A program made the position numbers and the translations under genes. This document shows, in pieces, positions 10,927 to 19,626 of a stretch of DNA of 64,000 nucleotides. The DNA comes from Cordilura impudica (Eukaryota; Arthropoda; Insecta; Diptera; Scathophagidae), in NCBI GenBank assembly GCA_963682025.1, contig OY821517.1, forward strand, positions 227,749,472-227,813,471, in the 5' to 3' direction. The notes beneath the pieces were generated by a model, which did no database searches, was not told where the DNA came from, and saw nothing but the letters and a program-made list of their open reading frames with translations. The number at the start of each line of letters is the position of its first letter. Positions within the stretch are counted from its first letter, which is position 1.

Positions 10927-11298
10927 TTATGGTGATTGGAGATCTTCTACCGGTCGGCTGGGTGCCATTTTGTCGAGATTGACGGCCTTGGTAGGATTTT
11001 GGTCGCGATTGGTTGGGCAAGGTCCGGGAATTGAGGTGCCGTGTTCAGATTTGTCTGGACTGCTTTCCCCAGCGATGGTGATTTTGGGTACTTTTATTGA
11101 AGCTGGCGTGCCCGGAGTATATTTTTCCTGCAGTTCCATCAGTCTTTTCAGGCGGTCGGGGGAGTGTTCACTGCCGATGAACTGGGCCAATTGTTTCCGC
11201 ATGTCCTCCACGCCGCTGACAGGGGTGAGGTTGAATTCGGTTAGGCACGACAGTAGTTCGTCCTTACGGAGCGAGTAGGCCCACGAGACTCTGGACAT
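10927..11298 (-). CDS. gag: N-terminal Gag fragment with SAP-like helix-turn-helix
   Basis: 123 codons beginning MSRVSWAYSLRKDELL. Residues 9-42 look like a SAP-type two-helix module (LRKDELLSCL..F.L....VEDMRKQLAQFI), often seen at the start of insect Gypsy Gag. A basic/proline-rich linker follows. It ends at TAA (10927-10929) and the next frame continues in the same register into the capsid region, so this is the 5' part of gag cut by one in-frame stop. Either this copy is mutated or the element uses stop-codon bypass. It starts about 700 nt downstream of the primer site, after a T-rich leader. Confidence 0.65.
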   Translation of the reverse strand: MSRVSWAYSLRKDELLSCLTEFNLTPVSGVEDMRKQLAQFIGSEHSPDRLKRLMELQEKYTPGTPASIKVPKITIAGESSPDKSEHGTSIPGPCPTNRDQNPTKAVNLDKMAPSRPVEDLQSP

Positions 11299-11974
11299 GG
11301 TGGCGACTACGGAAAGTGGTTGGGGAGAAATTAGAGGATTTTAAGGCGGAATGAAAATAAAATTTGGTGTTAATAAATGTGATCCTTTTATTTTACTAAA
11401 TCTTTGATAGTAATATTTAAAATTCTGTGGTACATAAATCGTGAGAATTATTTAAAGTGAAACAGTTGATTGTCTTCCATAAAATAATCAGATAACTTAA
11501 ACCATTTAACACATGTGTTCCGTTGATAGCATGTGTTTTCCTTGACTCATGTTTCTTTATTTTATCGTCAATTCGTTGGTTCACACTTGCACACTTCACA
11601 AAAGTTGTTTTTTTTTCTTTGCCTTTTTTTTTCTTTGCCTTTTTTTTCACTCAAGTGGAGTCACTTTGTTTTCCCGTTCTTGGCCTTATCATCGATTTGT
11701 CACGGTTATGGTGGTAGTTTTTTTTTTTTTTTGACAGGTTTTATTTTTTTCACATTTATAGTCACTTTTGTGTATTCTATACAACAATACCTTTAATTTT
11801 TGTAGATATACGTTTAGTTCTCTTTTTTTTTTTAACCGTAAATTTTCCGTTTAATTTACTTTACTCAACGTTTTTTTTTTTTTTTTTTTTCACGTTATAA
11901 ATAATAGTCATTTCAAATCCGTTAATATATATTTATTTATATTTGCTTTCTGTTCCGAATTCTTTTTCAGAATA
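11299..11974 (-). other. Untranslated leader of the 9.9-kb element
   Basis: About 680 nt between primer site and first gag ATG. On the plus strand it is strongly T-rich (several runs of 10-20 T), so the transcript leader is A-rich and little structured. Short plus-strand frames here are shadows of the T runs. Confidence 0.6.
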
Positions 11975-11992
11975 GTCCCTGCTCGGGCGCCA
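11975..11992 (-). promoter_or_regulatory. Primer binding site, tRNA-Lys type
   Basis: On the minus strand TGGCGCCCGAGCAGGGAC begins one base after the 5' LTR end. It is complementary, with one or two mismatches, to the 3' end of the tRNA-Lys(UUU) class (known motif TGGCGCCCGAACAGGGAC). This is where minus-strand DNA synthesis would start. Confidence 0.85.
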
Positions 11993-12270
11993 CTGTAAAA
12001 ACGTGTTTTCCACCTTTAGCCGGGGTAGACTCAGTGGGGATTCCGCGGGTCGTTGACAGAAATAAAATGTTGGTACACAGATATTCACGTTATAAAACAG
12101 AATTCAATTTTTGTTTATTGTTTAAATATATAATTTGTGTAACAATATAAAATTTTTCCACGTTAAAACAAAAAAAACGTATTAAGTAATTTAATAGACG
12201 ATAGGCGTCCAGGGTAGTTGCTTGAATACTCATGTACCCCGTATATTTACTCTTAGACACGAGATTCCCA

Positions 12271-12510
12271 ACGTATCGCTGGCGAGCCCAACCCATACGG
12301 TTGGAATCCCGTTGCCGGACTTCTGGCGCTGTGGAGGTTAATATCCCCGTGTCTTAGCTTTGGGTTAAAGAGTTTTCCCCGCATCGTTGGCGAGCCCAAC
12401 CCATGCGTTGAAAACCATTTCTTATCCCAAAACCACAGGTGTAGGTGACTATTAACTCTCAGACAACAATCTTTCCCGCATCATTGGCAAGCCCAACCCA
12501 TGCGTTAAAG
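12271..12510 (-). repeat. Three hairpin-forming repeats in the LTR leader
   Basis: Three copies of a 30-base unit occur at about 12272-12302, 12379-12410 and 12477-12507 (and 3842-3872, 3949-3980, 4047-4077 in the 3' LTR), spaced about 100 bp. On the element's strand each reads CGCAT-GG-GTTGG-loop-CCAAC-G-ATGCG and can fold into a stem with a 5-base loop (GCTCG or GCTTG). The first copy has CGTAT...ATACG, a paired change that keeps the stem. They lie 137-372 nt downstream of the predicted start, so they would be in the RNA leader. Confidence 0.7.
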
Positions 12511-12640
12511 TTCGTCTTCTGTCCAGTGAACGTCAGTCTCTTTGAATATTAATATACGTAGTATATTTCTACTCAAATTAATATACTAGAATATCGCAGT
12601 GATTAATTTACCCGTACGACACGCTAGCTACCACAAGACT

Positions 12641-12672
12641 GACTGATTTCTTCTTGTGTTTGCCCTTTTATA
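12641..12672 (-). promoter_or_regulatory. LTR core promoter: TATA box and initiator
   Basis: On the minus strand TATAAAAGGGC (12672-12662) is followed 28 nt later by TCAGTC (12646-12641), which matches the insect initiator TCAGTY. The A at 12644 is the predicted start of transcription and of the R region. The same arrangement is at 4211-4242 in the other LTR. Confidence 0.75.
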
Positions 12673-13506
12673 CACGACAGCTTCATCAAAAAAATATGAC
12701 GCCACAAACGACGCTTACCCATCGACCAATCAAAACGATGTTGACGTGTTGGTTGCTTGTTGGTGGTCGTTGATGGCTAGCTGTTGTTCTTTTGTATAAA
12801 TACAACCATAGGGGTTGTGTACAGAAATTCGTTACAACAGGGCATCACGGCAGCCAATCTAATCGTGTGGTCACAATAATAATTTAAATGTATTACAATT
12901 TACTTAAATAAGAAATAATATATTATAAATGAAACATAATGTTCACGATCAAAATTAATTATTTTAAAGGGAGAATATATGAATAGCAACTTAATTAATA
13001 GGAATAGTATTTAGAAATGGAACATAAAAGTTCATAGATGGATATAACTAATTGGAAATTAAATTAATTTTTAGTGTAAAGATAGGGTATATGAATATAA
13101 TATTAATTAATAGGATGTAAAGGTATTACAATTTAATTGGCACTTAATAAGCAATAATATGTATAGGTACATATAAATGAAACATAATATTCGCGATCAA
13201 AATTAATTAATTCAAAGGGGGAATATGTGAATATAAAGTTATTTAATAGGAATATTATGTAGAAATGGAATATGAAAAATCCATAGATGGATATAATTAA
13301 TTAGTAGGCGTTCAATTATATTACTATAGAGGGGTGGTCATGTTATAAATAAAGTATGCTTTAGAATCTACAGGTGTATGTAAAATAGTTTCTAAAGTGA
13401 AGGGTATGAATATATTTGTATCTTACGAACCAATGGGGTTTTGTTGTCTGGTCATCTTCTGTTAGGTGTGGGCCAAAACGATGGAAGACTTTGGTCCTCA
13501 CAGCTT

Positions 13507-13706
13507 TTTAGACCAACTCTTGAAATAAACAAAAAACATCTGTTAAGCGGATCAACCCAATGAATTTGCTGAAATAATCTGGTATTAAGTTTAACAAATT
13601 GTTTACTTTTTCAAATATATTGTGTACATTTATTATCAATACTCAAACCGAGGTGGAGGGTATCAAAGATTCGGCACAGCCGAATTTAACACTCTTACTT
13701 GTTTTA
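13507..13706 (+). repeat. Family R tail with palindromic motif (right of the LTR element)
   Basis: This continues the copy interrupted at 3559 and matches 61141-61285, including 'caaaccgaggtggagggtat', the inverted repeat ATTCGGC-ACA-GCCGAAT and 'aacactcttacttgttt'. The motif CTTACTTGTT (AACAAGTAAG in reverse) after a short hairpin recurs at 52232, 61270 and 62745. Confidence 0.7.
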
Positions 13707-13819
13707 TATATAAATTTCGTAAAATTTTATATTATTTTTTATATAAATTCAAACAGTGTGTTATTTTCAAATAACAATTAAAAACTTTTAGTAATAAAAA
13801 AAAAAAAAAAATTTTAAAT

Positions 13820-14008
13820 ATGAAGATTTTTAAAATAACTATTATTGTTATAATATTATTAATGATTCTGTCTATAATAGGGATTTTAGTAAAGATATAT
13901 ATAACCAACACAGTGGTGTATAAAGTATATAAGTTAGCATATTTAGGACAAGAGCAAATGGAAAATTTAGTATCCATCAAGGACACGCTCATATCATTAT
14001 TTGAATAG
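13820..14008 (+). CDS. Small single-pass membrane-type ORF (unknown, doubtful)
   Basis: 62 codons. Residues 4-28 form a strong hydrophobic segment (ITIIVIILLMILSIIGILV) after a short basic start, then a polar tail. It sits between the family R tail and the gag of the 412-like relic. It could be the membrane-anchor end of an old env-type gene, or chance in AT-rich DNA. I recognise no family. Confidence 0.2.
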   Translation: MKIFKITIIVIILLMILSIIGILVKIYITNTVVYKVYKLAYLGQEQMENLVSIKDTLISLFE

Positions 14009-14223
14009 ATTATTAAAATATATGAAAATAAATTTAAAAGAGATTTATGATAAGTATATAGGTTGGGTAATAATTTTTATAATAATTCACCTATAGTAAT
14101 AGTTTTGAACAGGAAATGGTTTGACTTCATGTTAGCAATTAATAACTATAAGAAATGAGATTTTAATTATTTTAACAGACTACATTTAGCGGAAACATTT
14201 CATGGCAACATTACATGAAATAA

Positions 14224-15805
14224 ATGGAGGCACAGAAAATCCTTGAACAAATTATTTTGCATGCTAAAAAATCTTTAACGAGGCCGTACACATTAGAGAC
14301 AATTAAGGAAAAAAACAATAGAAATACAAAAATTAGAGGAAAAATTAAAGAATTATATCAAAGATTCAGATTTGGAAGAATTAGACGGTAAGGAAATTTT
14401 GAGAAATTTTATAAAAGCTAAAGAAGAAGCTTTAAAATTATTAGAACAACATTCTAAGGGAAAAATAGTAACGAATCCAATCATGGCTACTTTAGATATG
14501 AATGAATTATCGTTGATTACCAAATTGGTACCAAAATTTTCGGGTAGATCTGGTGAGCTGCAAGATTTTCTAACAAATTTGGAAACGGTATCGATGACGG
14601 TGGCTACTGAAAAAGCCAATTCGTTTTTTAATTTTATTTTTAAATCAAGACTGGACTTAAAAGTTCAGAGTAGAGTAAGACAAAGTTCTGTACCGACTAA
14701 TATTGATGATCTAATAGAGGTATTAAAATTAACATATAAATCATCAAGATCTTCAAATGCTGTGTTGAGTGAAATAACACGTACCATCCAAAGGGATAAT
14801 AATTTATTAGGTTTCGCAACGAAAATAGAAAAGCTAATTACGGAATTGAACGAGATACAAATTACCGAACAGGGAGAGGCAAATAGAAATGCTATAATCA
14901 ATAGCAACAGCAAGATTGCCTTTAACGCATTCGTGAATGGAATAACTGATCCGCAAATAATAACTACGATTGACGCAAGTCAAGTTACAACTTTCGTAGA
15001 AGCTCTAAAAATTGCCGAAAAAGTTTCGTCAAGGAAACAACAAGGGCAAATATTGTATCAAAACGCTCAATATAATAGAACACGTAACACTAAGGTGACG
15101 AGACAATCGATTTCGAATAACAGTACAAGAAATCGTAATGTGAATACAATTCAGGGAAACGCACAAAGCCCGGAGACCGGACGAAACACTAAAGTATACA
15201 GCATATCATCCAAACTCAGAAACTACGTAAGATTTAGTATTGAAAATACAGACAAGGAGTTAACATTTTTAATTGACACAGGAGCTGATGTCTCATTGTG
15301 CAAGAATAAATTCTTAACGAGTTATGAGGTAAACCAGGATGACTATTGCAACTTGACAGGAATTTCAGATGAAATTATTAAATCACTGGGTTCCACGAAT
15401 ATTAACTTTAATATCGATAATAATATTATCAGACAGAAAATACAACTAGTAGAGGACAATTTCCCAATAAGGACAGATGGAATTCTAGGAAGGGATTTTC
15501 TTTCAAAATATAGATACAGTATAGATTATGATACATCTGTGTTAACGTTTAATTTTAATAATGAGATGATAGTAGTTCCAATACATGATAATACTTTTAG
15601 GATTAATAGGGTAAAAATACCACATCAAAGTGAAATAGTAATACCATTCAATATTAAACTGGAGGAGGACTCCGTATTATTGAATAGGGAGATTGATAAA
15701 GGTGTATTTTTGGCAAATGCAATAATACCTAAGAATGGCAATCAACACATCAAATTAGTAAATGTAACGGACAATATAGTTATAATAGACAATTTAGAAG
15801 TGTAA
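14224..15805 (+). pseudogene. gag: gag-protease of the 412-like relic
   Basis: Likely gag start is the ATG at 14224 (MEAQKILEQII). The register changes by one base around 14300, after which a 477-codon frame (14372-15805) runs to the stop. Residues 1-240 of that frame are a Gag capsid (LVPKFSGRSGELQDFL, AFVNGITDP). A basic Asn/Arg-rich linker without CCHC knuckles follows, then the aspartic protease with FLIDTGADVSL near residue 303 and GILGRDFL near 376. The C-terminus would lead into RT, but a stop at 15803-15805 closes the frame. Confidence 0.75.
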
Positions 15806-16258
15806 CCTAGACCACTGAGAAACTATCATATATGTTCATATAGCAGGAAAGAGAATGAGAAATATTATACACAGCAAAGATTTAGGAAATTACTGAAAAA
15901 CTTTGAGTTAAATGACTTGGATGATGAGAAAAGAGATGAACTTATCTCAATATTGAAGGAATATCAATCAATATTTCACATGGAAGATGAAGAATTAACT
16001 GCCAACAATTTTTATAAACAAACAATAAATTTGAATGATAATAGTCCAGTATACATTAAAAATTATAGATAACCGCAAGCACAAACAACGGAGATAAATT
16101 CTCAAGTTCAAAAACTTTTAGAGGATAATATTATTGAACCATCGATAAGCCCTTACAACGCACCACTCTTATTAGTGCCAAAGAAGGGACAGACAGATTT
16201 AAAAAAATGGAGACTGGTTGTAGACTTCAGAAGGTTAAATGACAAAATAGTGAATGAC
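15806..16258 (+). pseudogene. pol: 5' part of reverse transcriptase, 412-like relic
   Basis: In translation the segment has the linker before RT, at least one in-frame stop (the TAA of 'attatagataaccgcaag', near 16070) and the start of the palm: NAPLLLVPKK, then WRLVVDFRRLND near 16210-16245. It ends at AATGAC (16253-16258), the Polinton target. The next RT residues resume at 31701. Confidence 0.75.
16253..16258. repeat. Left target site duplication of the Polinton (AATGAC)
   Basis: AATGAC directly precedes the AG terminus at 16259 and is repeated directly after the right terminus (31701-31706). Six-base duplications are characteristic of Maverick/Polinton integration. Confidence 0.95.
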
Positions 16259-17559
16259 AGTAGATAAGATATAGGAGAACCAGGAATTTTTCATTTTCGC
16301 CACCGTTAGATGGCGCTGTTTGGTTGAGGTCTATACTAACTAACTTGAGGACAAGACTATTGAAATTAGTTTGGTTGGTGTCTATACTAACTAACTGTTT
16401 GGTTGAGGTCTATAGCAGAACCAGGTTTATAGGAGAACCAGGAATTTTTCAATTTTTGCCCCGTTAGATGGCGCAAAGTTGAATAACTTTTTACTATAAC
16501 ATTGAATAACTTTTTACTTTGCTATGTGTAGCGAAGACAGATTAAATTACTTCTAATCAACTGAAAAATACTTTCTAAAATCTCCGTGCGCATGATACAT
16601 AAAATGCATACATATAAAAATTTACCACACAATTGCAAGATTGCAACAAATCGACAGTTTGTAAACAATAAAACAAATAGAAACATACCAAAACACTTGA
16701 ATCAAAACTAAACATGATTGAAACAAATCGACAGTTTGTAAACAATAAAACCAATAGAAACATAAATGTGGTCACTTATCACTACACATGTTTGAAAATT
16801 TTTATGTATATAACAAAAATCTAGATAAACATTAGTGTTTTAACATGATCATAAAATCCTTATAAAAAGGCATAGTTTTGGAAAATGATAAGCCTGGTTA
16901 ATAAATCATAAATAGATTTGATTAAAATTAAAATAAATAACAACACTTTTAAAAATACGTTACTTATTGGAAATTGGGTACCTTTTTCCTATGTTATGTG
17001 TAGTGAAGACAGATTAAATTATTGTTTATCATAACTACGGATAGATTAACCAAAATAATATTAAGGAAAAATAGTTTCATTTCGTTCAGTAGTCAACTAC
17101 ACGGGAAACTATTAATTACAAATTTTGATCGAAATAAAAAAATAACAAAAATTAATTAAAAATGGAAAACATGAATTTTTTTAAGTGCTCGCTCTGCACC
17201 ATTTTCTATGAGGATGAATCAGAATTCCTCAAACACATGGAAAATAGTTTGGAGTGTATGGAAAACACTCCCAGCGTAGAATGTGTTTACTGCAGTAAAT
17301 ACATACCGGGTGTATCCAACTACGTAATACACACAACAAACTGTCTCATTGAAAATGAGATAGAGCGAATCTCTACTCATAATGTTTCTTCATTTGATAC
17401 TCCTGATGTTTCTTCATATAAAAATTCATATGATATGCTGTTCCTTAGCGGAGAATTGATGGATGAAATACCCAACAACCAAATGGGTTTCTGGAATACA
17501 GAGGAGTGGATTCCTGATACACCTGAGACACCACCACCACCTCAAATCACATATAATTT
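16259..17559 (+). repeat. Left terminal inverted repeat of the Polinton
   Basis: 1301 bp matching the inverse of 30167-31700 once the 233-bp duplication on the right is allowed for. The outer kilobase looks identical by eye; mismatches cluster in the last 100 bp, inside the zinc-finger gene. The outermost block 'ataggagaaccaggaattt' is repeated as a direct repeat at about 16430, and 'tctatactaactaact' recurs, giving nested subterminal repeats. Confidence 0.93.
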
Positions 17560-17611
17560 TACAGAGGATTGGATTCCTGAGACACCAACACCACCTCAAA
17601 TCACATTTTAA
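17162..17611 (+). CDS. TIR-borne zinc-finger protein, left copy
   Basis: 149 codons. It has two Cys-rich fingers: C-x2-C-x12-H-x6-C at about residues 8-31 (CSLCTIFYEDESEFLKH) and C-x2-C-x12-H-x3-C at about 41-61 (CVYCSKYIPG...H..NC). An acidic tail follows with a duplicated DWIPETP..PPPPQIT motif. The gene starts inside the left TIR and runs past its inner edge, so its N-terminal 130 or so residues are nearly identical to the right-hand copy (30067-30564) while the C-terminus differs. The finger style resembles the C2HC finger at the start of the PolB of this element. A DNA-binding or regulatory role is inference. Confidence 0.65.
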   Translation: MENMNFFKCSLCTIFYEDESEFLKHMENSLECMENTPSVECVYCSKYIPGVSNYVIHTTNCLIENEIERISTHNVSSFDTPDVSSYKNSYDMLFLSGELMDEIPNNQMGFWNTEEWIPDTPETPPPPQITYNFTEDWIPETPTPPQITF

Positions 17612-17798
17612 TTTTTAAATATAAGATTATAAATTTAAGTTTATATATCCATCTCTTTTTAATAAATATTTATATAAAAAAATATTTTGTTGTTGTTGAA
17701 TTTATTAAATTTTGGAGTATAAATTACAGAACTTCTTACGATTGATTTACTAGAATCATTAGTAAGTTTGATTGAAGCAGTTCAACACCTAAAAATAA

Positions 17799-18143
17799 AT
17801 GGATTTTTTAAACGCATTAAACAACTCGAGAAACAATTCTGGAGAAGGCTTTACAAGAGTGGCTAATTTAAAAATCGGATATCCATATACAATAACTGGA
17901 TGCAAATTAAAGGATACGCAAATTGGTTCTAAAATGACTTTAAATTTGTTAGATGAAGATGGTAATTTCCTATGGATATTTTTACCTAAACGCCTCAGCG
18001 AGCTGTTTCCTATGAAGAACCCATTCAAAAAACTGACTGACAATAAAATTGAACAAATAATATATCGTGGTAGAGATGAATCCAAATATAATAGAGCTAT
18101 TCTTGAGTTTGTGAGCCAAAAAGAAAATAAAGAAAACAAATAA
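17799..18143 (+). CDS. Small Polinton protein, possibly OB-fold/ssDNA-binding
   Basis: 114 codons, MDFLNALNNSRNNSGEG start. Residues 20-65 alternate in a beta-rich pattern (GYPYTITGCKLKDTQIG, MTLNLLDEDGNFLWIFLP) like an OB-fold strand order, and the C-terminus is charged. An ssDNA-binding helper for protein-primed replication would fit its place next to replication genes. This is a guess from pattern only. Its 3' end (from about 18118) is an inverted copy of 29984-30048. Confidence 0.5.
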   Translation: MDFLNALNNSRNNSGEGFTRVANLKIGYPYTITGCKLKDTQIGSKMTLNLLDEDGNFLWIFLPKRLSELFPMKNPFKKLTDNKIEQIIYRGRDESKYNRAILEFVSQKENKENK

Positions 18144-18311
18144 AAGTCAAAATTTAAAATCCATTTTGTTTTATTTAAAACACTCCCAGCGTAGAATGTG
18201 TTTAGTTCTTAAGGTTTTATTTTCAATTAAGAAATTAGTATTGTACATTCATTCAACTATTCGAGTTGTTTCTCCATAGAAAATTTCAAATACATAAAAA
18301 TAGTTTGAAGA

Positions 18312-18818
18312 ATGGAAAATTTTCCAACAGTTTTTGTTGATTTGCAAGGATTTAGGGGAAATTCAAATAATTTCATACCAAAAGAAATTGCTATGGTCTT
18401 CAATACTAAAGAGTATTATAATTTCATCATAAAGCCACCCTTTGAATTTAAATATTTATTACCAGAAAAGCAGAAACAAGCAAAATGGTTGACTAAAAAT
18501 CACCATCATCTACAGTGGGAAGACGGAAATGTATCACTTGAGAGTGTATGTAAATTCATTAACGCAAATATCAATTTTCGCGTTTATGTCAAGGGTTTGG
18601 AAAAGAAAAAGTGGCTTGAGGAGATGTTGCAGAAAAATATATTCAATATTGAAAATATATGTTACCACAATTTAAAGCGTCTCGAAAGAGAATATCCAGA
18701 TTGCGTCCGTTGCAGTTTTCACAACCAAGGAACTTGTGCTCTGAAGAATGCTCTTTTACTTCAGAATTTTTTAGCTCCGCCCATAAATGCAAGCTCTTTT
18801 GTAAATATAGTACCCTGA
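18312..18818 (+). CDS. Unknown Polinton protein with DEDD-exonuclease-like motifs
   Basis: 168 codons. It opens with a hydrophobic strand holding an acidic residue (TVFVDLQGF) followed by FIPKEIAMV, as in motif I of DEDD/RNase H-fold nucleases. A conserved-looking VKGLEKKKWLEE lies mid-protein, and C..H...TCALKNA near the C-terminus could bind metal. It lies between the small OB-like gene and a further unknown gene, all on the same strand, ahead of integrase. I cannot assign the catalytic residues with certainty, so function is open. Confidence 0.5.
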   Translation: MENFPTVFVDLQGFRGNSNNFIPKEIAMVFNTKEYYNFIIKPPFEFKYLLPEKQKQAKWLTKNHHHLQWEDGNVSLESVCKFINANINFRVYVKGLEKKKWLEEMLQKNIFNIENICYHNLKRLEREYPDCVRCSFHNQGTCALKNALLLQNFLAPPINASSFVNIVP

Positions 18819-18945
18819 TTTCCATAACAATATTGAAAATTAACTAATGCTACACCTTATCTGTTAATTTTGTTAAAATTGTTAATTCTTATATACCAGT
18901 TTATATTTTTTGGGCAACTTAGTTTAGTATATCTCCTCAGTTGAA

Positions 18946-19617
18946 ATGGATCATACTTATTGTGAAATAGAAAAACCAAAACTATCTAAAAGGAAACAAG
19001 ATTATACACTTATCTATCATCTGGAGTACTTACTGAATTTAAAATTAAAATTAAGGTGTGGATTTTCTACAAAAAATAATTTTCAACCTCTCCTCTGGAT
19101 TCATAGCAATAAAACAAATGCTGTTGGCTTTACTAGAGATGAATGGATTCATCTGATGGCATATAAGGAATATATTCAGATGAGACTTGATCAGTACGAA
19201 TTTATCGATCTATATGAAGAATTGGATCATCCAACATTAAGCAGAATTTGTTGTGAATTTAAATTCAAAAGAGGCGGACATTGTGTATTAGTTATATCAC
19301 AAAATGGTCATAAGATCAAAATTGATGGTGAATCTTGGAGAAATATTATTCGAGTTGGAATTTTTTTGACGTCATTTCTGTGTTGGAATACAATATTACA
19401 GAAACAAATATCTCATTTTTATCGCACCTATTTCATACCCAGATGTGCAGAACTCAATAAAATCAGTATTCAATTATCGGATCTTGAACAATCATACGAT
19501 AAAGATGTGCAAGTGGACTTGATGCGGCTATGTTTTGAAATTAGTAAAAAAATGCCTGACAAAATAAAATCGGATATTAAAATACATAAGTTATTATTAA
19601 GAACTAAAAATAAGTAA
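18946..19617 (+). CDS. Unknown Polinton protein with two similar beta-helix modules
   Basis: 223 codons. Two internal segments look alike: PLLWIHSNKTNAVGFTRDEW (about residues 47-66) and HCVLVISQNGHKIKIDGESW (about 106-125). Each is strand-strand-turn followed by 'W' and a helix, the pattern of the PC4/p15 single-strand-binding fold (inference). The C-terminal 90 residues are helical and charged. It ends 9 nt before the integrase ATG, so the two may share a transcript. Confidence 0.5.
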   Translation: MDHTYCEIEKPKLSKRKQDYTLIYHLEYLLNLKLKLRCGFSTKNNFQPLLWIHSNKTNAVGFTRDEWIHLMAYKEYIQMRLDQYEFIDLYEELDHPTLSRICCEFKFKRGGHCVLVISQNGHKIKIDGESWRNIIRVGIFLTSFLCWNTILQKQISHFYRTYFIPRCAELNKISIQLSDLEQSYDKDVQVDLMRLCFEISKKMPDKIKSDIKIHKLLLRTKNK

Positions 19618-19626
19618 TAAATAAAG

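Larger units (their letters stand above)
3564..13502 (-). mobile_element. Near full-length Ty3/Gypsy LTR retrotransposon (Osvaldo/Ulysses-like)
   Basis: This 9939-bp element reads on the minus strand: LTR (13502-11994), tRNA-Lys primer site, gag, pol, an extra ORF, polypurine tract, LTR (5072-3564). It is flanked by a 4-bp target duplication GCTT (3560-3563 and 13503-13506). LTRs start TG and end CA. By eye the two LTRs differ at only three positions in 1509 bp (3569/11999, 3570/12000, 3675/12105), which points to a recent insertion. The domain order PR-RT-RNaseH-IN is Ty3/Gypsy. Long LTRs and a Lys primer are typical of the Osvaldo/Ulysses group, which is my inference. The coding region has an in-frame stop in gag. 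Confidence 0.93.
11994..13502 (-). repeat. 5' LTR of the 9.9-kb element
   Basis: 1509-bp LTR that supplies the promoter. On the minus strand it runs TGTGAGGACC...TTTTACA. It carries a TATA box and initiator (12641-12672), then three similar hairpin-forming repeats downstream of the start site. Near-identity to 3564-5072 supports recent insertion. Confidence 0.95.

Noticed and set aside
16575..16775. 66-codon ORF present in both Polinton TIRs (also 30951-31151)
   Set aside because: The two are identical because the TIRs are. The peptide repeats internally because of a short DNA direct repeat ('acaaatcgacagtttgtaaa'), and nothing suggests translation.
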